Source of the DNA: Oscillospiraceae bacterium
Lineage (GTDB): Bacteria; Bacillota; Clostridia; Oscillospirales; Ruminococcaceae
DNA length: 64,000 nt
Direction of reading: 5' to 3'
Assembly (NCBI GenBank): GCA_015067025.1
Contig: SVNC01000002.1
Coordinates: forward strand, 124,001 to 188,000
The position numbers and the translations under genes were made by a program. Of this stretch, positions 8,044 to 17,462 are shown piece by piece (positions within the stretch are counted from its first letter, which is position 1; each line of letters opens with the position of its first letter). The notes below the pieces were generated by a model that had not been told where the DNA came from, did not search any database, and saw nothing but the letters and a program-made list of their open reading frames with translations.

Positions 8044-8049
8044 GTGTTT

Positions 8050-8982
8050 ATGCTCAAGTTTTACAAAACCGTAAATAATAATATTGTTGAAATAGAAGAA
8101 GCAGAGGCTGGGTGCTGGATCTCTGCCGTTTCTCCTACAGAAACTGAAATTTCAACGTTACAGAACGATTTTAACATTGAACGAGATTTTATCCGTTCTG
8201 CACTCGACGAAGAAGAAAGCTCGCGTATTGAAAGCGATGATGGTCGTACACTTATAGTCCTTGACTACCCTGTTGCAGAAAAAACATCAGATGAAGATGA
8301 TGTTATCAGCTATTCTACAATGCCTATGAGTATTATTCTTACAGAGAGTAACGTTATAACTGTATCCTTAAAAGAAAATTCAATAATCGACGATTTTTCA
8401 AAGGGTGTTGTAAAGGGGATACAGACTCAGTACAAGACACGTTTTATATTCAGTCTTCTTTTACGCATTGCAGGTAAATATCTGCAGTACTTAAAACAAA
8501 TAGACAAGCTGTCAGGGTATGTTGAAGCTCAGCTTCAGAAATCGATGAAGAATAAGGAGCTTATTCAGCTTTTAGGTCTTGAAAAATCTCTCGTTTATTT
8601 TTCTACATCCCTAAAATCTACAGAAAGTGTACTTGAAAAGATACTCCGTGGTCGAGTTATCAAGCTTTACGAAGAAGATCAGGAACTACTTGAAGACGTA
8701 CTTATTGAAGTAAAGCAGGCGATAGAGATGAGCAGTATCTATTCAAATATCCTTTCCGGTACAAGAGACGCTTTTGCGAGCGTTATCTCAAACAATATGA
8801 ATATAGTAATGAAGGTCCTCACAGTCCTCACAATTATCATGGAAGTTCCGACTGTTGTATTCAGCTTCTATGGTATGAATGTCGGACTGCCATTGCCTTA
8901 TGCGTGGTTCCCTATAGCGTTAGCGGCAGTGCTTGCGGTTATAGTTGCCATAATAATTACAAAAACAAAATTCTTCAGGTGA
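8050..8982 (+). CDS. corA: CorA-family magnesium/cobalt transporter
   Basis: 310 aa from the ATG at 8050, preferred over an in-frame GTG at 8044 because GAGGTG then sits at proper spacing. CorA proteins are pentameric channels for divalent cations. The large N-terminal cytoplasmic alpha/beta domain is followed by the long stalk helix and two C-terminal transmembrane helices; the selectivity motif YGMN at the end of TM1 is intact (SFYGMNVGLPLPY), and a basic tail KTKFFR closes the protein. The promoter and a structured leader with a uORF are upstream, implying regulation, presumably by Mg2+ supply. Confidence 0.93.
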   Translation: MLKFYKTVNNNIVEIEEAEAGCWISAVSPTETEISTLQNDFNIERDFIRSALDEEESSRIESDDGRTLIVLDYPVAEKTSDEDDVISYSTMPMSIILTESNVITVSLKENSIIDDFSKGVVKGIQTQYKTRFIFSLLLRIAGKYLQYLKQIDKLSGYVEAQLQKSMKNKELIQLLGLEKSLVYFSTSLKSTESVLEKILRGRVIKLYEEDQELLEDVLIEVKQAIEMSSIYSNILSGTRDAFASVISNNMNIVMKVLTVLTIIMEVPTVVFSFYGMNVGLPLPYAWFPIALAAVLAVIVAIIITKTKFFR

Positions 8983-9017
8983 AATATAAACAGAGATAAA
9001 CTACCTTTGGAGGTAAT

Positions 9018-9971
9018 ATGGAAAGAGTTAAATTATCTATCCGTGGTCACGATTTTGCGTTAAAAACGGATAATCCCGAAAAGCTTGAAAAAGTTGCCGC
9101 CGAATTACAGTCAAAAATAAAGAAAATGGAAGAAATGGCTGTATCTATGTCATTTACGGATGTTGTTATGCTTGTGGCACTTGAAATATCAGAGGAAAAT
9201 TATGATAGTTCAAGACTTGTAAAAGAAGCCGAAGAAACGGTTAAGAAAACACAAGAAATTGAAAATAAAGCGTATGAAGACATAAAGGTTGTAAACGATA
9301 AGAATACAGCTCTCGAATCTGAGATAGCTGAACTTAAATCATCGCTGACACAGGCAAGAGAAGAACTCGGTGCATTAAATGCAAAATATCAGAATGTTGA
9401 TCCCGAAGCAGAAGTGAAGCTTATTGAGGAGAACAGAGTTCTTAGCAACAAAATAAAGGATGCAGAGGCTGAAATTCAGAAGATACAAGCATCAGAAAGT
9501 CATGCAATCGAAGAATTGGTAAATGCTGATGATAAAAATAAAGCCCTCGAGTCGGAAATTACAGAGCTTAAGAGTTCTTTATCTCAGGCACAGGATGAAC
9601 TAACTGCATTAAAATCACAGTATGAAAATGCTTCCTCGAAAGCTGATGCAGAACTTACTGGAGAAAATGCTGCACTTATTGATAAAATAAAAGATCTTCA
9701 GAAAAAAAATGCAGATCTCGAGGAATCCTTAGCGAAGTTAAATGCCGACTATGAAATTTCTCAGAAGAAAAATCAGAATTCCCAAAATGAAGAAATGGAC
9801 AAGCTCCGTACAACAGTAGCTACATACGAAAAAACGTTCGATGAATACGCAACACAAAGAAACGGAGAAGTAAAAGCACTTAACGATGAGCTGAACGCAC
9901 TTAGAAAGAAATATGCTGATCTTTCAGCTCAGATGAACGAAATAGTAAACGACGGACAACTTACATTATGA
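9018..9971 (+). CDS. zapA: ZapA-like cell-division protein with long repeated coiled coil
   Basis: 317 aa, about three times the usual ZapA length. Residues 1-75 match ZapA (RVKLSIRGHDFALKTDNPEKL, then the helix containing MSFTDVVMLVALEISEE), the FtsZ-ring cross-linking protein. The rest is coiled coil with an internal near-duplication: the block beginning NTALESEIAELKSSLTQA (about 95-165) recurs as NKALESEITELKSSLSQA (about 175-245). GGAGG precedes the ATG by 6 bases. The stop overlaps the U32 gene start (ATGA), so the two are coupled, the usual zapA-U32 neighbourhood in Firmicutes. Confidence 0.82.
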   Translation: MERVKLSIRGHDFALKTDNPEKLEKVAAELQSKIKKMEEMAVSMSFTDVVMLVALEISEENYDSSRLVKEAEETVKKTQEIENKAYEDIKVVNDKNTALESEIAELKSSLTQAREELGALNAKYQNVDPEAEVKLIEENRVLSNKIKDAEAEIQKIQASESHAIEELVNADDKNKALESEITELKSSLSQAQDELTALKSQYENASSKADAELTGENAALIDKIKDLQKKNADLEESLAKLNADYEISQKKNQNSQNEEMDKLRTTVATYEKTFDEYATQRNGEVKALNDELNALRKKYADLSAQMNEIVNDGQLTL

Positions 9972-12010
9972 GTGAAATTTTAGCGCCCTGCGGAAGCTAT
10001 GAAAGTCTTGTTGCAGCGGTAAATTCAGGGACTGATGCGGTATATCTTGGAGAAGAATCCTTTTCTGCAAGAAAAAATGCCGCAAACTTTAGTTATGAGC
10101 AATTGTGTGAAGCGGTAAAGCTATGTCATTATTCCTCGGTGAAGGTGTATGTTACACTTAACACTCTTGTATTTGATAAAGAAATACCCGCATTAAAAAA
10201 AGCAATAATAAATTGTGCAAAAGCGGATGTGGACGCATTTATCGTTCAGGATCTCGGAGTTGCAAAGCTTGCGAGAGATATCGTTCCTGATATGCCGCTA
10301 CACGCTTCCACACAGATGACTGTCAATTCTCTCCACGGAGCAAGACTTTTAAAAAAGCTTGGCTTTTCAAGAGTGGTGCTTGGCAGGGAACTGTCATACG
10401 AACAAATTAAGACTATAACAGAGGGCTGTGATATTGAAACAGAGGTTTTCGTTCACGGTGCTCTTTGTGTATGTTTCAGCGGACAATGTTATATGAGTAG
10501 TGTATTAGGTGGCAGAAGCGGAAATAGAGGTCTTTGTGCACAACCCTGCAGACTTAATTTCACATCGGATAAAAGACAGAATGTTATATCTCTGAAGGAT
10601 CTTTCTATAATCGAGCATCTTGAAGCACTTAAAAGTGCAGGCGTAACTTCCTTTAAAATTGAAGGAAGAATGAAGCGTCCTGAATACGTTGCCGGAACGG
10701 TAAATGCGTGCCGTACGGTTATTAATGGTGGTAAACCTGATTTAGAAAGTCTCAAGTGCGTTTTTTCGCGAAGCGGCTTCACAACAGGGTATTTTGCAGA
10801 CGATTTTACGAATATGCAAGGGGTAAGAACAAAGGAAGATGTAGTTTCGGCTCCAAAGGCACTTACAGCTATGAAACAGCTTTATCACAAGCCTTTTGTT
10901 CGTTATGATGCGAATATTTCTGCTGTAATAAAAAAAGATGAGCCGATTGTAATAAAAGCTCAGTCACAGGACATAGCTGTAACAGTTATTGGAAACGAAC
11001 CGGAAACAGCTATCAATAAGGCTGTTGATAAAGAGTATATCACAAAGCAACTTTCTAAGCTGGGTGGAACTTTATACAAAGCTGATAGAGTCAGTGCAGA
11101 AGTTGATGACGGGCTTGTGGTTTCTGCATCAGAGCTTAATGAAATGAGAAGAAAAGCCATAGCATCGCTTTCAGAAAAGATTTTAGAAAAAAACTCCAAC
11201 AATTATAAGCTTGGAAAAGTTGAAGAGGTTGCTGTAAACAGCAACAAGAAGATTCGCCCTGAATTCAGATGCGAAATTGCTACTAAAGAACAGCTTTCTC
11301 AGGTTCTGCAGGAAGATGAATACAGCTATATCTATGTGCCTATGAAGTTCCTTGATGAAAATACAGAGGATAAATTCAGGATTGTAATAGTTCCTCCCGT
11401 TTTTCTCGGTGATTGTGAGGAAAAGATAATAGCACAGCTAAAAAAGCTAAAAAGCTTCGGTTATGAGAATGTTTGTGCTCCCACACTTTCTCATATCGAA
11501 ATTATAAATCAACTTAATATGAAGACGTTTGGTAGCTTCAGACTCAATATTACAAACAGCTATTCATTATCTGAATATCGCAGACTCGGTGTTGCAGATG
11601 CAGTGCTTTCTGTTGAGCTTATGATGCGGGATGCTCAAGAGCTCTGTGGCTCGTCATTTATTAAGACAGGTATTATTGGATATGGCAAGTTGCCGCTTAT
11701 GATAACCAGAAGATGTCCGATAAATGACAATAAGCCCTGCGGAAAATCAAAGAGAAAGGATTGTCCTCATAGTATTACAGATAGGCAGGGGAATACTCTC
11801 AAATGCTACTGTGATGACAATGCTGTAGAAATATTTAATCCTGACACGCTGATCCTAAGCGACAGACAGAAGGATATTTCGAAATTTGATTTTATCTTAC
11901 TTAAATTCACTGATGAAGAGGATACCCACTCAATTCTTGATATGTATCTTAATGATATAAAGCCTGATGGAAAGCTGACAAGAGGATTATACTACAGAGG
12001 GGTTCAATAA
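9968..12010 (+). CDS. Peptidase U32 family protein (collagenase-like/RlhA-like)
   Basis: 680 aa. The N-terminal TIM-barrel-type U32 domain carries the signature region EVFVHGALCVCFSGQCYMS, followed by GNRGLCAQPCR and the substrate-contact block TSFKIEGRMKRPEY. The cysteines in this part match those proposed to bind an Fe-S cluster in U32 proteins such as RlhA (23S rRNA C2501 hydroxylation). A long C-terminal region ends with a second Cys-rich patch (RRCPINDNKPCGKSKRKDC). It could be a peptidase or an RNA hydroxylase; sequence alone does not decide. Coupled to zapA by a 4-base overlap and 2 bases before dut. Confidence 0.85.
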   Translation: MSEILAPCGSYESLVAAVNSGTDAVYLGEESFSARKNAANFSYEQLCEAVKLCHYSSVKVYVTLNTLVFDKEIPALKKAIINCAKADVDAFIVQDLGVAKLARDIVPDMPLHASTQMTVNSLHGARLLKKLGFSRVVLGRELSYEQIKTITEGCDIETEVFVHGALCVCFSGQCYMSSVLGGRSGNRGLCAQPCRLNFTSDKRQNVISLKDLSIIEHLEALKSAGVTSFKIEGRMKRPEYVAGTVNACRTVINGGKPDLESLKCVFSRSGFTTGYFADDFTNMQGVRTKEDVVSAPKALTAMKQLYHKPFVRYDANISAVIKKDEPIVIKAQSQDIAVTVIGNEPETAINKAVDKEYITKQLSKLGGTLYKADRVSAEVDDGLVVSASELNEMRRKAIASLSEKILEKNSNNYKLGKVEEVAVNSNKKIRPEFRCEIATKEQLSQVLQEDEYSYIYVPMKFLDENTEDKFRIVIVPPVFLGDCEEKIIAQLKKLKSFGYENVCAPTLSHIEIINQLNMKTFGSFRLNITNSYSLSEYRRLGVADAVLSVELMMRDAQELCGSSFIKTGIIGYGKLPLMITRRCPINDNKPCGKSKRKDCPHSITDRQGNTLKCYCDDNAVEIFNPDTLILSDRQKDISKFDFILLKFTDEEDTHSILDMYLNDIKPDGKLTRGLYYRGVQ

Positions 12011-12012
12011 CA

Positions 12013-12447
12013 ATGAACATAAATGTAAAAAAAGTGAACGAAAACGCGATACTCCCACACAGAGCGACGGCTCTTAGTGCAGGTGCCGATCTCTATGCCT
12101 GTATTTCTCAAGATGTCGTTATAGGTCCGTCTGAAAGAATGCTTATTCCGACAGGAATAGCAATGGCTATACCCGAGAGCTACGGCGGTTTTATTTTTCC
12201 GAGAAGCGGAACAGCTTCAAAATTCGGCATATCTCTTTCAAACTGTGTAGGCGTTATCGACAGCGATTACAGGGGAGAAATAAAGATAGCGATAATAAAT
12301 CACAGCAACGAGTCGTACATTATAAAAAAAGGCGATAGAATTGCTCAGATGGTTATTATGCCTGTAGACTTATGCAGTTATGAAGAATGTGACACTCTTG
12401 ATGAAACTGACAGAGGTGAAGGTGGTTTTGGTTCTACCGGAAAGTAA
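12013..12447 (+). CDS. dut: Deoxyuridine 5'-triphosphate nucleotidohydrolase (dUTPase)
   Basis: 144 aa. Hydrolyses dUTP to dUMP and PPi, keeping uracil out of DNA. All five trimeric-dUTPase motifs are present: SAGADLYA (1), PRSGTASK (2), GVIDSDYRGEI with the catalytic Asp (3), KGDRIAQMV (4) and the C-terminal P-loop-like RGEGGFGSTG (5). It ends the zapA-U32-dut operon. Confidence 0.95.
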   Translation: MNINVKKVNENAILPHRATALSAGADLYACISQDVVIGPSERMLIPTGIAMAIPESYGGFIFPRSGTASKFGISLSNCVGVIDSDYRGEIKIAIINHSNESYIIKKGDRIAQMVIMPVDLCSYEECDTLDETDRGEGGFGSTGK

Positions 12448-12516
12448 TAATGCAAATTGCATAAATAACTGAAAAAAATTAACAATTATTTATTTATTTT
12501 TAAAGTTGCTTTTTGG

Positions 12517-12545
12517 TTGTATGACTGGAAAAAAAGTGCTATAAT
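12517..12545 (+). promoter_or_regulatory. Sigma-A promoter of the mre cluster
   Basis: TTGTAT, 17-bp spacer, TATAAT, about 47 bases before the mreB start, in an AT-rich 144-base gap after dut. Confidence 0.65.
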
Positions 12546-12591
12546 AATAAAGTGAAATTAGATACATTTATATATACTCGGAGGTAACAAA

Positions 12592-13617
12592 ATGTTTTCA
12601 AAAGATATCGGTATTGACCTTGGTACTGCAAACACTCTTGTTTATATGAGAGGAAAGGGAATTATAATCAGAGAACCCAGTGTAGTGGCAGTTGATGTCA
12701 AGCAAGACAGAGTTCGCTACGTAGGTCAGGAAGCAAAGGATGTAATAGGTCGTACACCCGGTTCAATAGTTGCTGTAAGACCTTTAAAGGACGGTGTAAT
12801 TGCAGACTTTGATATGACAACAAGTATGCTTCAGGCATTTATAAGAAAAGCTCTTAAAGGTCGTTCTTTCGGTCCTTCAAGAGTAAGAGTAATTATCTGC
12901 ATCCCTTCCGGGGTAACAGCAGTTGAACGCAGAGCTGTAAAAGAAGCAGCCCAGAACGCAGGTGCTAAACGTGTTTCTATTATTGAAGAGCCAATGGCTG
13001 CTGCTATTGGTGCGGGTTTACCCGTTGCTGAGCCTACAGGTAGTATGATAGTTGATATCGGTGGTGGTACAAGCGAAGTTGCAGTAATCTCTCTTGGCGG
13101 TATTGTTTCTTCACGTTCTGTAAGAGTTGCAGGCGACGAATTTGATTCTGCTATCATAAACTATATCAAGAAAAAGTATAACCTGCTTATAGGCGAAAGA
13201 ACCGCAGAAAACGTAAAGACTGCCATTGGTTCAGCTTATCCTTATACAGATAATGAGCCTTCAATGGATATAAAGGGTAGAAACCTTTTAAACGGTCTGC
13301 CCGAAAATATTACTATCACTTCAGAAGAGATAAGAGAAGCACTTTCTGAGCCTTTAAGTCACGTAATCGACGCTATAAAGGTTACTCTCGAAAAGACTCC
13401 TCCCGAGCTTGCCGCAGATATTATTGATCAGGGTATTACTCTTGCGGGAGGCGGTGCTAATCTTAAAGGGCTTGATCTTCTTATTCATGCCGAAACAGGT
13501 ATGCCTGTAAAGATTGCTGAACGACCTCTTGACTGCGTTGCTGACGGAACAGGTAAAGTTCTTGAAAATATTGATAAGCTTGTTGATGTTCTTACAGACG
13601 ACGATTCGAGATATTAA
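12592..13617 (+). CDS. mreB: Rod-shape-determining protein MreB
   Basis: 341 aa bacterial actin. Phosphate-1 loop [14 protein letters not shown] near the N-terminus, phosphate-2 [16 protein letters not shown] (about 150), the adenosine loop [10 protein letters not shown] (about 285) and the hinge-type sequences fit MreB/Mbl. MreB filaments guide elongation-specific peptidoglycan synthesis on the inner membrane face. The start is fixed by CTCGGAGG upstream. mreC, mreD and a class B PBP follow, the canonical order, which supports MreB over an orphan Mbl. Confidence 0.94.
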   Translation: MFSKDIGIDLGTANTLVYMRGKGIIIREPSVVAVDVKQDRVRYVGQEAKDVIGRTPGSIVAVRPLKDGVIADFDMTTSMLQAFIRKALKGRSFGPSRVRVIICIPSGVTAVERRAVKEAAQNAGAKRVSIIEEPMAAAIGAGLPVAEPTGSMIVDIGGGTSEVAVISLGGIVSSRSVRVAGDEFDSAIINYIKKKYNLLIGERTAENVKTAIGSAYPYTDNEPSMDIKGRNLLNGLPENITITSEEIREALSEPLSHVIDAIKVTLEKTPPELAADIIDQGITLAGGGANLKGLDLLIHAETGMPVKIAERPLDCVADGTGKVLENIDKLVDVLTDDDSRY

Positions 13618-13634
13618 TAATTGACTTTTTAATG

Positions 13635-13666
13635 TTATGGCTAACTGTTTTTGCGGTTAGTCATAA
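13635..13666 (+). other. Stem-loop between mreB and mreC
   Basis: TTATGGCTAAC / GTTAGTCATAA with a 10-base loop and no strong T-run. It may be a partial terminator or processing hairpin that lets mreB be made in excess of mreCD. Confidence 0.5.
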
Positions 13667-13721
13667 TGTGTTATATGTAGGACTCTAAAGTTATGTATAC
13701 AAAAGGAAAGGAGTAGCTGTT

Positions 13722-14567
13722 ATGAGGGATTTCTTTTATGGAACAAAATTTAAAATAATCGTATGTTTATTTGCTCTTGTGCTTGGCGTTGTAATTTATG
13801 CTGCAGTATCAGGAGGATTTTCTACTGTTCCTGAGACGATTATAACAACTATAACAAAGCCTTTTGTTGAAGTTTCTAATTCAATTTCCAACTGGGTTGA
13901 GGATACACTCGACAAGTTTTCTAATGCAGATAAATATAAAAATGAAAATGAAGAACTGAGAAGCAAACTGAATGAACTTTATAAAGATCTGATAGATTAC
14001 GATGACATTCAAAGTGAAAATGAACAATTAAAACAGATACTCAAAATAAAAGAAGAAAATGATGATTTTGAGTTTTCTGCACCATGTAATATAATCGCAC
14101 ACAATTCCAATGATGCTTATGGTGGATTTACTATTGACAGAGGATCTGATGACGGAATTTCTCTTTACGATCCTGTTATGACTGCTGACGGTTTAGTGGG
14201 TATGATAAGTGAGATAGGGCCAAATTATGCAAGGGTAACAACTATTATCTCAAGTGAAATAAACATAGGCATAATGACTCTTGAAAGCAAAGCGGTCGGT
14301 GTAATAAATAACGATGTAGAACATGCTAATGCAGGCGAATGTCTTATGAGCTATATTGATAATCCCGATAACATAAAAAAGAATGAAATAATTAAGTCTG
14401 TTGCGGGTGTTATATTTCCCGGAGATTTACTTGTAGGTACTGTAAAAGAAATATACAGAGAAAACGGTTTAGCTGTACGAGTAGTAGTGACTCCTGCAGT
14501 TGACGTTCATAAAATAACAAATTGCGTTGTAATTACTCATTTTAAAGGACAGGGTGTAGTTAACTGA
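13722..14567 (+). CDS. mreC: Rod-shape-determining protein MreC
   Basis: 281 aa. One N-terminal membrane helix (about residues 11-31, IIVCLFALVLGVVIYAAVS), a coiled coil at about 65-115 (KYKNENEELRSKLNELYKDL), then the extracytoplasmic beta-barrel MreC domain (GFTIDRGSDDGISLYDPV, DGLVGMISEIGPNYARV). Bridges MreB/MreD to PBP2 outside the membrane. AAAGGAG precedes the ATG. Ends overlapping mreD by one base (TGATG). Confidence 0.93.
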   Translation: MRDFFYGTKFKIIVCLFALVLGVVIYAAVSGGFSTVPETIITTITKPFVEVSNSISNWVEDTLDKFSNADKYKNENEELRSKLNELYKDLIDYDDIQSENEQLKQILKIKEENDDFEFSAPCNIIAHNSNDAYGGFTIDRGSDDGISLYDPVMTADGLVGMISEIGPNYARVTTIISSEINIGIMTLESKAVGVINNDVEHANAGECLMSYIDNPDNIKKNEIIKSVAGVIFPGDLLVGTVKEIYRENGLAVRVVVTPAVDVHKITNCVVITHFKGQGVVN

Positions 14568-15169
14568 TGAATTTCAGAATTGTTAATTTAGGTGCAACCA
14601 CAAGAAAAGATGCTATACGCTGTGTTGTGAGATGGGTATTATATGCACTTCTCCTAATCATTGGATTTACATTACAATGTACTCTTCCAATATACAAATG
14701 GCAACCTTTTTTTGTAATAGCTGTTTCATGTGCAGTTTCGTTTTACGAAGGTGAACTAAGCGGATGCGTTTTTGCTGCTTTTGCCGGATTTATGCAGGAT
14801 TTAGCAACAGGCGGACTTTTTGGCTTTACATCTATATGGCTCGTTCCTTGTTGTATGTTTGTAACTCTTCTTGTAGTTAATCTTATACACAGAAATCTGA
14901 TAAACTATCTTTGGATGACTACTGCAACACTCGTAATTACACAGCTTGCAGAGCTTTTATTTAAACATGTTTTATGGAGAAATCCAAACATCGATATAAT
15001 TATACTTCAGTATATGCTTCCATCTGTTATTATAACGATATTGTTATCTGCTTTGATTTATCTGATCGTTAAATTCCTAAATAAAAAGCTTGGTGTTGAG
15101 GTGTCTGATAATGAAATAGGAAGCGTATTCCGCGATGTAGATGTACATGAAGAAAAGGTAAGATATTAA
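14567..15169 (+). CDS. mreD: Rod-shape-determining protein MreD
   Basis: 200 aa, polytopic: about five hydrophobic helices, including VLYALLLIIGFTLQCTL, FVIAVSCAVSF, GFMQDLATGGLFGF and IWLVPCCMFVTLLVV. The FMQDL-x5-FG motif is typical of MreD. The C-terminal tail (EVSDNEIGSVFRDVDVHEEK) is charged. Translation is coupled to mreC (TGATG) and PBP2 begins 12 bases on. Confidence 0.88.
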   Translation: MNFRIVNLGATTRKDAIRCVVRWVLYALLLIIGFTLQCTLPIYKWQPFFVIAVSCAVSFYEGELSGCVFAAFAGFMQDLATGGLFGFTSIWLVPCCMFVTLLVVNLIHRNLINYLWMTTATLVITQLAELLFKHVLWRNPNIDIIILQYMLPSVIITILLSALIYLIVKFLNKKLGVEVSDNEIGSVFRDVDVHEEKVRY

Positions 15170-15181
15170 TGGAGGAAAAAA

Positions 15182-17278
15182 TTGACTAAACTTAGCAGAC
15201 AGATACGAAATCTTGTGCTGGTCGTTGTAGTTATAGCATTATCCTTTGCTTGTACGCTTGAACTTTTACAAATTCAGATTGTTGACGGCGAGTATTATCG
15301 CTCGCAGACGACCGGTGTTTATGGTATAGATCAGACCGTGCAGGCGTCAAGAGGACAGATCATGACCTCCGATGGAGTCGTGCTTAACTCAAATAAGCTG
15401 GTATATAAGGTTATTATTCAGAAAGCTTTCTTTGAAAGCGGAACTGAAAATGATGTTATTTGCAAAACTATTAAAATTTTACAGGAAAAAAACGAAAAAT
15501 GGACAGATACTCTTCCTATAACTAAAACGACCCCTTATAAATTTACGGGTGATGAGGATGAGATAGATGCCCTTCGTGAGGAACTTGAGCTTGGTGTGTA
15601 TGCAACTGCAGAAAACTGTATGAATGCTCTTTACGAAAAATATAAAATTTCTGATATTTATGGCCAGGAGATGAGAAGGAATATCGCAGGCATACGTTAT
15701 GAGATGCAGATAAGAGATTTTTCCTACGTCAACAGATATGTAATGGCAGAAGATGTAAAGCTTCAGACTGTTATAGAGCTTAAAGAACAGAGTTTTATGC
15801 TTAAAGGTATAGACATCGTTGAAGAGCCTACACGTGTTTATTTAGGCGGAGAGTTTGTTCCTCATGTGTTAGGCAGAATTGGTGCAATTTCTGCTGAAGA
15901 ATACGAAGAGCTTTCTGATAAAGGGTACGCTCTTAACGATGTGACAGGCAAGTGGGGAATTGAAAGTGCTATGGAAAGCGTACTACGCGGTCAGAACGGA
16001 ATACGCACCATATCAAAGGATTCTGACGGAAATGTCATATCTGATCTTGTGACGACAAAAGCTAAGGAAGGCAATTCCGTGAAGCTGACCATAGATTATG
16101 ATTTTCAGAACGACGTTCAGGCTATACTCGAAAATCATATAAATTGGCTTCATTATAACAACGATCCCACAAGAGGTAATAAAGTAGACGCAGGCGGTGT
16201 TGTTGTTCTTGACGCAAAAACAGGCGGCGTACTTGCTATGGCAAATTACCCGAATTACAACATTAATGACTATATTGATCTAATAAATAATCCTGTGGAA
16301 GACGCTCCAAATCCTACTTATAACAGATGTATATACGGTTTGTACAGACCTGGTTCAACATTTAAAACGATAACCGCTGCAGCAGCACTTACATCAGGTT
16401 TTGCCAACGAACATACAGAGGTTTATTGCGGAGGTATATATACCTATTATTCAGACTATCAGCCTGGGTGTATTATGGGGTTTGTTGGAAATATAGCTGT
16501 AAAAAACGCCCTGAGATATTCCTGCAATATTTATTTTTATGATATGGGAAGACAGATGGGAATTGATTATCTTGCAAAGGTAGCGGGATGGTTTGGTGTC
16601 GGTCAGGACTTGGGTCTTGAAATTGGCGGATTTTCAGGTAGTATGAGTACCCCTGAATATATTGAAGAACTTGGTGGAGACTGGACTCCGGGTTCAACTA
16701 TACAAGCTTCTATCGGACAGCTCGAAACTACCGTTACTCCGCTTACTCTTGCAACCATTGCACTTACATTTGCTAATGACGGAGTTCGTTATCAGCCATA
16801 TCTTGTTGACAGCATAACAAATTATGACGGAACTCAGGTAATCAAAAAAACTGAGCCTGTTATTGCTAACAAAATTGATGCAGATCCTCATATATTCGAA
16901 GTTATAAGAGAAGGTATGATAATGGTAGCAGATGATGTACAGTGGCCGATGGGCTCAGGTAGAACGCAGCTTGCCGATCTTCCGTACGGTGTCGCGATCA
17001 AAACAGGTACACCGCAGGTTACAGAAGATACGTTCAATTCAACCATCCTTGGTTACTACCCTGCAGAAGACCCTCAGATATGCTTCGGTATAGTACTTGA
17101 AAAGGGTGAATTCACAAGATTGATGATAAGAAATATAATAGAATCCTATTTTTATGATAACTATCAGCCTATTATAAACGAAAAGGGAGAAGTTACTCTT
17201 CCGTGGGGAGGAAAAGAAACAAATACGCCGGGTCGACCTGAAAGAAACTTTTTCAAAAAAGAAAACGATAATCAATAA
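15182..17278 (+). CDS. mrdA: Penicillin-binding protein 2 (elongasome transpeptidase)
   Basis: 698 aa class B PBP. TTG start with GGAGG 7 bases upstream. One membrane helix (about 9-27), a PBP dimerisation domain, then the transpeptidase: active-site S392-T-F-K395 (GSTFK), SCN motif in RYSCNIYFY, and K607-T-G-T. It cross-links peptidoglycan during side-wall growth. Its place after mreBCD assigns it to the elongasome rather than septum; no rodA is present here. A linker at about 95-160 is longer than in E. coli PBP2. Confidence 0.9.
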   Translation: MTKLSRQIRNLVLVVVVIALSFACTLELLQIQIVDGEYYRSQTTGVYGIDQTVQASRGQIMTSDGVVLNSNKLVYKVIIQKAFFESGTENDVICKTIKILQEKNEKWTDTLPITKTTPYKFTGDEDEIDALREELELGVYATAENCMNALYEKYKISDIYGQEMRRNIAGIRYEMQIRDFSYVNRYVMAEDVKLQTVIELKEQSFMLKGIDIVEEPTRVYLGGEFVPHVLGRIGAISAEEYEELSDKGYALNDVTGKWGIESAMESVLRGQNGIRTISKDSDGNVISDLVTTKAKEGNSVKLTIDYDFQNDVQAILENHINWLHYNNDPTRGNKVDAGGVVVLDAKTGGVLAMANYPNYNINDYIDLINNPVEDAPNPTYNRCIYGLYRPGSTFKTITAAAALTSGFANEHTEVYCGGIYTYYSDYQPGCIMGFVGNIAVKNALRYSCNIYFYDMGRQMGIDYLAKVAGWFGVGQDLGLEIGGFSGSMSTPEYIEELGGDWTPGSTIQASIGQLETTVTPLTLATIALTFANDGVRYQPYLVDSITNYDGTQVIKKTEPVIANKIDADPHIFEVIREGMIMVADDVQWPMGSGRTQLADLPYGVAIKTGTPQVTEDTFNSTILGYYPAEDPQICFGIVLEKGEFTRLMIRNIIESYFYDNYQPIINEKGEVTLPWGGKETNTPGRPERNFFKKENDNQ

Positions 17279-17462
17279 AAGATAAAAAGATTTTTTGTTG
17301 AACAAATTGCACAAATTTAAATGCCTATATTTTGTTTTTTTAACGAAATTTAAAAAATATCCTTAAAAACCCTTTATTTATGTATTTTTTTATGGTACAA
17401 TATCCTAAGATAGATAGATAAATAAAAGCTGAAAATTTTATTATAAAAGGAGAGCGATATTT

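Noticed and set aside
8044-8049. GTG start for corA two codons upstream
   Set aside because: It would overlap the GAGGTG ribosome site itself; the ATG at 8050 has correct spacing.
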